A stretch of 64,000 bases of DNA, taken from an uncultured Eubacteriales bacterium. GTDB taxonomy: Bacteria; Bacillota; Clostridia; Oscillospirales; Oscillospiraceae. The position numbers and the translations under genes were made by a program. The DNA is taken from positions 1 to 64,000 of the forward strand of contig URBH01000003.1 of assembly GCA_900546075.1 (NCBI GenBank), written 5' to 3'. Below the pieces are notes generated by a model that saw nothing but the letters and a program-made list of their open reading frames with translations, ran no database searches and was not told where the DNA came from. Position 1 is the first letter of the stretch, and each line of letters opens with the position of its first letter. Below, piece by piece: positions 33,656 to 40,134 of this stretch.

Positions 33656-34623
33656 CAGCGGGAACCCTCCTTCTTGGCAAAGCTGATCCGGGGATCGACG
33701 ATTCCCATGAGAATGTCGCCGAAAAGAAGACCCAGAATGGAAATAACGGCGTAAATCAGCACCAGCGCCTGCACCAAAGTATTGTCCTGGCGCTTGATGG
33801 CCGTGACCAGCAGACCGCCCATACCGGGAACGGAGTACAGGGACTCCACATAGAGCGAACCCATCAGGGTAAACAGAATGGAATTGGGGATGTACTGCAC
33901 CAGCGGCACGAAGGCGTTGCGGAACACGTGCCGGAAAGAGATCTTGCTGCCCGGAACACCCTTTGCCCGCGCCAGACGGATGTAGTCCTTATTGGACTCG
34001 TCCACCATGTACCGCCGCAGCCACATGGCATAGTAGGCGATGTTGCCGATGGACAGGGAGATGACGGGCAGGATATAGCTCTTGGGGTTGGCGGCGTCAA
34101 ACAGCATGGGAAGTCCCAGAATATCCTTGCCGATATAGGTCTGGGAACCGGCAAACTGAATCAGAATATGATATACCGCCGAGGGCATGGCCTGCACCAG
34201 CACGATGAACACCGTGCCCAGACGGTCGCCGATCTTGAAGCGGGTGCGGGTGCTTCGCGCCATGAGGATGCCAAGAGGGAGACCCAGCGCCAGGGCAATA
34301 CACAAAGAAATCAGTCCCAGCTCCAGGGAGATGGGAATCTTCTCGGCAATGATCTCGGTAATGGCGACGCCCTTCCGGTAGACGTTGGATTCTCCCAAAT
34401 CTCCGTGCAGCACTTGCTTATAAAAGCGCAGCAGCTGGGTGGGCAGGGGAGCGGTCACGCCGAGGGTCTGGAGCTTGACCTGAATCTGGGTGGAACTCAT
34501 TTTATCGTAATTCTCAAAATATCCCTCCACGGGCATCAACCGCAGAAGGGCGAAGAGAATTGTGATAATAATAAACATGGTGATGAGGGAGCGCAGAACG
34601 CGCTTGGTGATATATCTGGCCAT
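33655..34623 (-). CDS. oppB: Oligopeptide ABC importer permease (OppB/DppB)
   Basis: This 322-residue permease starts MARYITKRVLRSLITMFIII, the typical OppB amino end. The EAA motif lies in IRLARAKGVPGSKISFRHVFRNA, and six helices are predicted. The RBS is GGAGG. Repeat copy C and an extra hairpin lie between oppA and this gene, so its transcription probably depends on read-through from oppA or on an unseen internal promoter. Confidence 0.9.
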   Translation of the reverse strand: MARYITKRVLRSLITMFIIITILFALLRLMPVEGYFENYDKMSSTQIQVKLQTLGVTAPLPTQLLRFYKQVLHGDLGESNVYRKGVAITEIIAEKIPISLELGLISLCIALALGLPLGILMARSTRTRFKIGDRLGTVFIVLVQAMPSAVYHILIQFAGSQTYIGKDILGLPMLFDAANPKSYILPVISLSIGNIAYYAMWLRRYMVDESNKDYIRLARAKGVPGSKISFRHVFRNAFVPLVQYIPNSILFTLMGSLYVESLYSVPGMGGLLVTAIKRQDNTLVQALVLIYAVISILGLLFGDILMGIVDPRISFAKKEGSR

Positions 34624-34640
34624 ATGATGTCCTCCTGGGT

Positions 34641-34800
34641 TTTTCTCCCTTCATACGATTTCCGAATCATCCACCCCCGTGGATGGCCGCCAGGGGCGGC
34701 TGGAAATGTATGGACTTTCTTCTCTGCGGCTATGCCGCAGGCCGTTTGGGAAACGGCCTGCCAAAACGGTTTTCCACCGTTTTGGCAAAAACTGGTATCA
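34641..34800 (+). repeat. Compound stem-loop repeat, copy C
   Basis: Stem 2 is atccac/gtggat, stem 3 is gccgcc/ggcggc, and the linker GAAATGTATGGACTT lies at 34703-34717. Then come gcggc/gccgc, ggccgttt/aaacggcc and the last stem gccaaaacggt/accgttttggc. It ends ctggtatca at 34800. It lies inside the opp operon and runs antisense to it. The TACTATTT start is not preserved. Confidence 0.8.
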
Positions 34801-34849
34801 GAGCCGATACCGCTGCTGCTTTCGCCGTAGCAGCACCGGTACAGGCTCC
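34801..34849. repeat. Imperfect hairpin adjoining copy C
   Basis: gagcc-gatacc-gctgctgct pairs with agcagcaccggtacaggctc. It directly follows the end of repeat C. Between it and the oppA terminator nothing else is recognisable. Confidence 0.5.
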
Positions 34850-34890
34850 GAAAAAATGCCTGTGGAGCAATACCGTATATATGCGGCTTT

Positions 34891-34920
34891 GAGAGAAGCC
34901 CCCAAATGAGGGCTTCTCTC
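34891..34920 (-). terminator. Partial terminator after oppA
   Basis: An 11-bp stem (gagagaagccc and complement) with an 8-nt loop lies 25 bases past the oppA stop. A hairpin here would make the binding protein more abundant than the membrane components. Confidence 0.75.
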
Positions 34921-34944
34921 GTGATGAACTGCCAAAAGGAAAGC

Positions 34945-36918
34945 TTAACCGGCCATCTTGGACTGCCACTCGGCGTAAGCGGCCTGATATTCCTCCAGAC
35001 CCATGGAGGTGTCGTACAGGTGCTGATCCTTGTAGCGCTGGTTGGCCATGCCGAAGGAGGCGTACTGTCCTTCAAAGACGTTCAGATTGCACATCTGATA
35101 GCTGCGGTTGCTGATGGAGAAGGGGACGGCAAAGGCGTGATCCAGCAGGAACGCCTCGGCCTTGGCAAAGGCGGTATACCGGGCGTCCATGTCGTCGGTG
35201 ATGGCCTTGGCGGCAGCTACCAGCTCGGTGTACTCGGCATACAGAGCCTGGGTTTCGGGGTCGGTGCTCTTGAAGATGAAGCTGTAGCTGGAATCCGTGG
35301 AGAAGGGATCGGTCCAGGTCTCGGGGTCGGCGTAGTCGGCGCCCCAGTTGCACTTCATGAAGGCATATTTGCCGGTGCGGCGGATGGCGCCCAGGAAGCC
35401 GGTCTCAGGACCTGCCTGGATGATGATGTCCACATAGTCGGCGCCCAAGACGGCCTCAATCTGCTGCTCCACGACCTGGCACTCCTGCGCCCAGTTGGCG
35501 GAGGTGGGGTTGTAGCACATGAGCATCTTCACGGGGAAGGTAGCGCCGGCGGCGGTCAGCTCATCGATGGCTGCGGCCTTGTATTCCGCGGCAAGGGCTT
35601 CGTCGAAGTTATCGCCGTCGGTATAGGCGGCAAGACCCTCATAGTAGGTATAGTCCTTGGAGGCGGAGGCAAAGGCGTTGGGGGTGATGGTGTTGTTCTT
35701 CAGGGATTCGGGGTCGATGCGGTCGCTGGTGGCCAGCGCGGGCATCCGGTTGAAGGCGTGGACGACGGATTTGCGGAAGTTCTCGTTGTTCACGGCCAGC
35801 TTCCAGTTTTCGGGTTCATATTCGGCGTCGAAGTTGGGGTCGAAGTTGAACAGATACCAGTAAGCGTAGGAGGTATCGGCACGGGTGGGATGAATCAGAT
35901 CCTTGGTGTTGGGGTCAGCCATCATGGCGGACAGCAGGTCGGAGGAGATATCCGCCTGATCAACCTCGCCGGACTGATACATGGTGGTTGCGATGGAGGA
36001 GGCTTCGGCGTTGTAGGTCATCTGGATGGCGTCCAGGAATACGTTGTCCTTATCCCAGTAGGTGGCGTTCTTGGTCAGAACACGCTGCTGCTGGGGCTGA
36101 TAGGTGGACAGGATGAACGCGCCGCAGTACAGCAGGGTGCTGTTGTCGGTGCCGAACTTGCTGCCGCACTCATCAAGGAAGGGACCGTACACGGGCATAT
36201 AGGGGCCGAAGGAAACCATGGACAGGAAGTAGGGGCGGGAGGACTCCAGGGTGAACTCCAGAGTATATTCGTCCAGCGCCTTGACGCCGATATCGTCAAT
36301 GGAAGCCTCGGGGACTTCCTCCAGAATTTCCTGCTCGCCGTCCTCGTTGGTGATGAACTTCACGGCGTTGCCATCTTCATCGGTGCCGTCGGTGGCATCG
36401 GGCAGAGCCATCTGGTAGGCGGTCCAGTCATAGTAAGCGTCGGCGCCCGCGATAACGCCGCTCATGGTATAGAAGGTGTCGGATCCGTTATTGGCGTCAC
36501 AGGCGTAGTGGGCGGAAGAAACCCAGTCATTGGCGGTGACGGGGGCAACAACCTTGCCGTCCTTATCGACCCAGTTCACACCCTCACGGATGTGGAAGGT
36601 CCAGACGGTAGCGTCCTCATTCTGTTCCCAGCTGGTAGCCAGAGCAGGCTCTACATTGCCGTAGGAGTCGTATTCCACCAGGCAATCCACCACGTTGGCG
36701 GCGATGTTCAGCTCGTTGGCCTGGCCGGTGATCAGATAGTTCAGCGTAGTGACTTCGGAGGCGTACAGTGTTCTGTAAACCGCGTTCTCGGTCACGGCGG
36801 CCGCAGTGGGGGCTGCCGCAGTGCTGTCGGTGGCGCCGGATTTATCGCCGCAGGCTGCCAGCGCGAAGACCATGGTCAGAGCCAGGGCGAAGGCGAGAAA
36901 TCGTTTCATGGTTTGCAT
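34945..36918 (-). CDS. oppA: Oligopeptide-binding lipoprotein (OppA/DppA family, SBP type 5)
   Basis: This 657-residue substrate-binding lipoprotein has a signal peptide with lipobox ALAAC (Cys23), a Ser/Ala/Thr-rich linker and the SBP_bac_5 fold. Recognisable blocks are the start of domain 1 (YRTLYASEVTTLNYLI), TSWEQNEDATVWTFHIREGVNWVD, and the C-terminal ILVG-like region. It is longer than typical E. coli OppA, which suggests room for larger peptides. ATG at 36918 is chosen to match the signal peptide; an ATG-less open stretch upstream belongs to the leader. It is the first gene of the operon. Confidence 0.92.
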   Translation of the reverse strand: MQTMKRFLAFALALTMVFALAACGDKSGATDSTAAAPTAAAVTENAVYRTLYASEVTTLNYLITGQANELNIAANVVDCLVEYDSYGNVEPALATSWEQNEDATVWTFHIREGVNWVDKDGKVVAPVTANDWVSSAHYACDANNGSDTFYTMSGVIAGADAYYDWTAYQMALPDATDGTDEDGNAVKFITNEDGEQEILEEVPEASIDDIGVKALDEYTLEFTLESSRPYFLSMVSFGPYMPVYGPFLDECGSKFGTDNSTLLYCGAFILSTYQPQQQRVLTKNATYWDKDNVFLDAIQMTYNAEASSIATTMYQSGEVDQADISSDLLSAMMADPNTKDLIHPTRADTSYAYWYLFNFDPNFDAEYEPENWKLAVNNENFRKSVVHAFNRMPALATSDRIDPESLKNNTITPNAFASASKDYTYYEGLAAYTDGDNFDEALAAEYKAAAIDELTAAGATFPVKMLMCYNPTSANWAQECQVVEQQIEAVLGADYVDIIIQAGPETGFLGAIRRTGKYAFMKCNWGADYADPETWTDPFSTDSSYSFIFKSTDPETQALYAEYTELVAAAKAITDDMDARYTAFAKAEAFLLDHAFAVPFSISNRSYQMCNLNVFEGQYASFGMANQRYKDQHLYDTSMGLEEYQAAYAEWQSKMAG

Positions 36919-37140
36919 AGTGATCATTCCTTTCTTAATTTCTGCTTTGAAAAGCAGTCGGTACGGGCGATCCCCGAAGCGATTTTCTCCGATGCTTCTT
37001 CCATAGCGTCGGTCTAAAACAGCACCGGGAGACAGCCTATAAAATGGCAGACGCCATATTACAGGAGACGGTGGGGGGGGCGATTGCCCCAAAATGAAAT
37101 TTCCAAAATCGAAAAATTCAAAATATAAAAGAATGGTCAT
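36919..37140 (-). promoter_or_regulatory. Long 5' leader of the opp operon
   Basis: About 215 bases lie between the predicted transcription start (about 37134) and the oppA ATG. The leader contains a run of eight G residues on the plus strand (37073-37080), an 8-bp stem around 36985-37010 with one mismatch, and a ctgcttt/aaagcag hairpin near 36942-36957 just before the RBS. It matches no riboswitch class I recognise. Attenuation or regulator binding is possible. Confidence 0.4.
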
Positions 37141-37169
37141 ATTTTAACATATTTTCCGTCTCAAGTAAA
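37141..37169 (-). promoter_or_regulatory. Promoter of the opp operon
   Basis: On the minus strand TTTACT (37164-37169), a 17-bp spacer and TAAAAT (37141-37146) in AT-rich sequence. The remaining part of the gap up to 37278 is AT-rich with no recognisable gene. Confidence 0.6.
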
Positions 37170-37278
37170 GTGGCAGATTTCATGATATGTCTCGATATAT
37201 TCGCAAATTTTTGTAACAGAAACATAAAAAAATGTTCATACAGCAAAAGCAAACGTCCTTGACCGGCGTTACAAAAGG

Positions 37279-37304
37279 GCGCACGCCGGAGTTCCGGCGT
37301 GCGC
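37279..37304 (-). terminator. Terminator after the D-amino-acid aminotransferase gene
   Basis: A perfect 11-bp stem (gcgcacgccgg and complement) with loop agtt is followed by CCCTTTTG on the minus strand. Confidence 0.8.
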
Positions 37305-37336
37305 GCAAAGCAGTTGCGGCAGGTGCTTTTTTTCGG

Positions 37337-38194
37337 TTAAATCCCAAGCCCCGCAAAGCCTGTGCAGTCCCGGAAGTCCTGGAGGACTGCATTTTGGATG
37401 GCGGCGCGGGTGGCGGCATCCCTCCCGCCCACGCTCAGGCCGTTCAGCGTATCGGCGGCAAGGCAGAACTTGGTGGTGGAGGTTACAAGAATTTCATCAG
37501 AGGATTTCAAAAAGTCCATGGTGAAGGGCTTTTCCAGCACCGGAATGCCCAGCCGGTAGCAGACGCGGATCATGTGGCTCTTGGCGATGCCCCGGAGAAT
37601 GAACTCGTCGTTGGGATGGGAGTACAGCACCCCGTCCTTCAGGACGGAGACGTTGGAATGGGCGCATTCGGTGACGATGTCGCCCCGGTGGAAAACGGTC
37701 TCCGTGCATCCGGCGCGGTGCGCCCGCTGGGCGGTCATCACGTTGCACAGCAGATTCAGGGATTTGATGTTGCAGTGGAAGAAGCGGGTGTCTTCCTCGT
37801 CGTTAAGACGGATGAGGACGTTGGGGTTGGGGATGGTCTGGGGACGAATCAGCACCCACAGCTTGCCGGGCAGATTCTCGGAATAGGTGTGGCTGCGGTT
37901 TTCCACGCCGCGGCTCACCTGCCAGTATACGAAGCAGGTCTCGCCCTCCACCTGCCGCGTCAGCCGGGTAAGTAGCTCGCCCAGCGCCCCCTTTTCCATG
38001 GGAATGTGGATATCCAGCAGCCGTGCGCTGGTGTAAAACCGGTTAAGATGGTCTTCCAACAGGAATATGGTGCCGTTTGCCGCCATGGCGGCGTCATAGC
38101 AGCCGTCGCCGAAGAAGTGGACACGGTCATTGAAGGGGACTGTCAGTTCCTCGGGTGCGCCGATCTTGCCGTCGTAATAGGCCAGTGCTTTCAT
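37337..38194 (-). CDS. D-amino-acid aminotransferase-like PLP enzyme (class IV)
   Basis: This 285-residue fold-type IV PLP enzyme begins MKALAYYDGKIG and has the PLP lysine in CNIKSLNLLCN (Lys144), as in D-amino-acid transaminase. It has the RGVENRSH segment and the C-terminal TSTTKFCLAADTLNG cofactor-phosphate loop. Branched-chain aminotransferase and aminodeoxychorismate lyase share the fold, but the NIKSLNLL context favours D-amino-acid transaminase, which links D-Ala and D-Glu. ATG at 38194 follows GGAGGG. It is the second gene after an FAD oxidoreductase. D-Glu and D-Ala are exactly what the nearby muropeptide hydrolases would release. Confidence 0.85.
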   Translation of the reverse strand: MKALAYYDGKIGAPEELTVPFNDRVHFFGDGCYDAAMAANGTIFLLEDHLNRFYTSARLLDIHIPMEKGALGELLTRLTRQVEGETCFVYWQVSRGVENRSHTYSENLPGKLWVLIRPQTIPNPNVLIRLNDEEDTRFFHCNIKSLNLLCNVMTAQRAHRAGCTETVFHRGDIVTECAHSNVSVLKDGVLYSHPNDEFILRGIAKSHMIRVCYRLGIPVLEKPFTMDFLKSSDEILVTSTTKFCLAADTLNGLSVGGRDAATRAAIQNAVLQDFRDCTGFAGLGI

Positions 38195-38222
38195 GGGATC
38201 CGCCCTCCTTATAATATATGTG

Positions 38223-39587
38223 TTACTCTGCGATTCTCCGCGCCACGGCGACGCCGCTGGCGGAGGCGTGGGACAGGGAATGGGTGATGCCGCTGCCGTC
38301 GCCGATGACGTACAGTCCCGGATACCGGGTCTGCAAATGCGCATCCACCGCCACTTCCATATTGTAGAATTTGACCTCCACGCCATAGAGCAGAGTGTCA
38401 TCATTAGCGGTGCCGGGGGCAACCTCATCCAGGGCATAGAGCATCTCGATGATGCCGTCCAGGATCCGCTTGGGCAGCACCAGACTCAAATCGCCGGGGG
38501 TCGCGTCCAGAGTGGGGGTGACGAAGGATTCCGCAATGCGTTTGGGGGTAGACCGCTGCCCACGGATCAGGTCGCCGAAGCGCTGGACGATGACGCCGCC
38601 GCCCAGCATATTGCTGAGGCGGGCGATGGACTCGCCGTAGCCGTTGGAATCCTTGAAGGGCTCGGAAAAATGCTTCGCAACCAGCAGGGCAAAATTGGTA
38701 TTGGAGGTCTGACGGGCGGGGTCTTCATAGCTGTGACCGTTGACGGTGATGATGCCGTTGGTGTTTTCGTTGACCACTGCGCCCTTGGGGTTCATGCAGA
38801 AGGTACGGACGAGATCGCCGTACTTTTCGGTGCGGTAGACGATCTTGCTTTCGTACAGCTCATCGGTGAGGTGGGAGAAAATCTCCGCGGGAAGCTCCAC
38901 CCGGACGCCGATATCCACCCGGTTGGACTTGGTGGGAATGTCCATGTCGCGGCAAACGGATTCCATCCATTTGCTGCCGCTGCGCCCTACGGAGATCACG
39001 CACTGGCGGCAAGAGAAGCTTCCGGCCTTGCAGGTGATCTGATACCCGCCGTCCACAGCGGCCACAGATTCCACCGGCGTGTCAAAGTAGAATGTGACCT
39101 TGTCTTTCAGATAGGCGTAGAGATTTTCCAGCACCACATAGTTGATGTCGGTGCCGAGATGGCGCACGGAGGCGTCCAGCAGATGCAGGTCGTTCTGCAT
39201 ACACAGCTTTTTGAATTTGGTACCGGCGGTGGAATAGAGCTTGGTACCTTCGCCGCCGTAGGCCATGTTGATCTGGTCGACGTAGCGCATCAGCTCCAGC
39301 GCCCTGGCCTTGCCCAGATACTCGTAAAGCGTGCCGCCAAAATCGTTGGTAATGTTGTATTTTCCGTCGGAAAAAGCGCCTGCGCCACCGAAACCGCTCA
39401 TAATGGAGCAGTTTTTGCAGGCAATACAGGATTTGACCTTAACGCCGTCAATGGGACATTTGCGGTTTTTCAGCGGATGTCCGGCCTCGAAGACGGCGAC
39501 CTTCAGTTCCGGGCGCAGCCGGGTCAACTCATAGGCGGAAAAGATACCGCCAGGCCCCGCGCCGACAATGATCACATCGTAATTCAT
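38223..39587 (-). CDS. FAD-dependent dehydrogenase (COG2509-type)
   Basis: This 454-residue flavoprotein has an N-terminal dinucleotide-binding motif VGAGPGG (residues 8-14). A cysteine-rich block follows (KSCIACKNCS, about residues 52-62), then GFGGAGAFSDGKYN, and the C-terminal FAD block LYVIGDGSGITHSLSHASASG. It belongs to the uncharacterised FAD-dependent dehydrogenases with a 4-Cys-like region. Substrate and electron partner are unknown. ATG at 39587 follows AGGTAG. It precedes the aminotransferase by 28 bases, probably in one operon; an oxidative or hydrogenating step on an amino-acid-derived acid is only a guess. Confidence 0.82.
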   Translation of the reverse strand: MNYDVIIVGAGPGGIFSAYELTRLRPELKVAVFEAGHPLKNRKCPIDGVKVKSCIACKNCSIMSGFGGAGAFSDGKYNITNDFGGTLYEYLGKARALELMRYVDQINMAYGGEGTKLYSTAGTKFKKLCMQNDLHLLDASVRHLGTDINYVVLENLYAYLKDKVTFYFDTPVESVAAVDGGYQITCKAGSFSCRQCVISVGRSGSKWMESVCRDMDIPTKSNRVDIGVRVELPAEIFSHLTDELYESKIVYRTEKYGDLVRTFCMNPKGAVVNENTNGIITVNGHSYEDPARQTSNTNFALLVAKHFSEPFKDSNGYGESIARLSNMLGGGVIVQRFGDLIRGQRSTPKRIAESFVTPTLDATPGDLSLVLPKRILDGIIEMLYALDEVAPGTANDDTLLYGVEVKFYNMEVAVDAHLQTRYPGLYVIGDGSGITHSLSHASASGVAVARRIAE

Positions 39588-39754
39588 GACTACCTCACAA
39601 CGTATAATTTTGCAGTCAACCATTTACGGTGGTTGGTAGAGACGCTCAACCATATTATGAGCTTATACCCGTCCAGTATAACACAGCCGAAGCGGGTTTG
39701 CAACCAAAACCGACTGAGAAAGAACAAAGGTGCCAACGATACCGATAAACGCAG

Positions 39755-39788
39755 CAAAAAATCCCAGAACCGTTACGATTCTGGGATT
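39755..39788 (-). terminator. Terminator of the tRNA operon
   Basis: A perfect 10-bp stem (aatcccagaa and complement) followed by six T residues on the minus strand, 4 bases beyond the tRNA-Tyr CCA end. Confidence 0.9.
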
Positions 39789-39791
39789 GAT

Positions 39792-39876
39792 TGGTGGGGG
39801 AGGACGGATTCGAACCATCGAAGCGAAACGCAGCAGATTTACAGTCTGTCCCCTTTGGCCACTCGGGAACTCCCCC
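39792..39876 (-). tRNA. tRNA-Tyr (anticodon GTA)
   Basis: An 85-base class II tRNA starting GGGGGAGTTCCCGAGTGGCC. It has the 7-bp acceptor stem, anticodon loop CTGTAAA (GTA), a long variable arm, the T loop GGTTCGAATCC and an encoded CCA end. Confidence 0.96.
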
Positions 39877-39923
39877 ATATTTTGTTCGTTCGGTTGCAGG
39901 CTCAAGGAATGCGCCGGTTCTGG

Positions 39924-39999
39924 TGGAGCCGGTAGACGGACTCGAACCCCCGACCTACTGATTACAAATCAGTTGCTCTACCAACTGAGCTATACCGGC
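39924..39999 (-). tRNA. tRNA-Thr (anticodon TGT)
   Basis: A 76-base tRNA starting GCCGGTATAGCTCAGTTGG with anticodon loop TTTGTAA (TGT), T loop GGTTCGAGTCC and encoded CCA. It is co-transcribed with tRNA-Tyr, 47 bases apart. Confidence 0.96.
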
Positions 40000-40019
40000 G
40001 TCTCGAACCGAACACGCTT

Positions 40020-40047
40020 ATTATAGCACGGAAAGTCGATTTGTCAA
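40020..40047 (-). promoter_or_regulatory. Promoter of the tRNA operon
   Basis: On the minus strand perfect TTGACA (40042-40047), a 16-bp spacer and perfect TATAAT (40020-40025), as expected for a stable-RNA gene. Confidence 0.9.
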
Positions 40048-40074
40048 GCTTTTTCGTGCGGCTTTTTGGAAAAA

Positions 40075-40103
40075 GTTCGGGAGCGGATTTCCCACTCCCG
40101 AAC
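40075..40103 (-). terminator. Terminator of ileS
   Basis: A 9-bp stem (gttcgggag and complement) with an 11-nt loop, followed by TTTTTCC on the minus strand. Confidence 0.85.
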
Positions 40104-40134
40104 AGCAACATTTTAGAGCTTTTTTCGGGAAAAA

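Noticed and set aside
34906..37017. A 703-codon open frame on the plus strand, opposite oppA
   Set aside because: It mirrors oppA, is Gly/Val/Ile-rich without domains, and has no RBS. GC-rich coding DNA often leaves the opposite strand open.
38193..39935. A 580-codon open frame on the plus strand across the FAD gene and the tRNA
   Set aside because: It crosses the real FAD gene and runs into tRNA-Tyr, so it cannot be a genuine gene.
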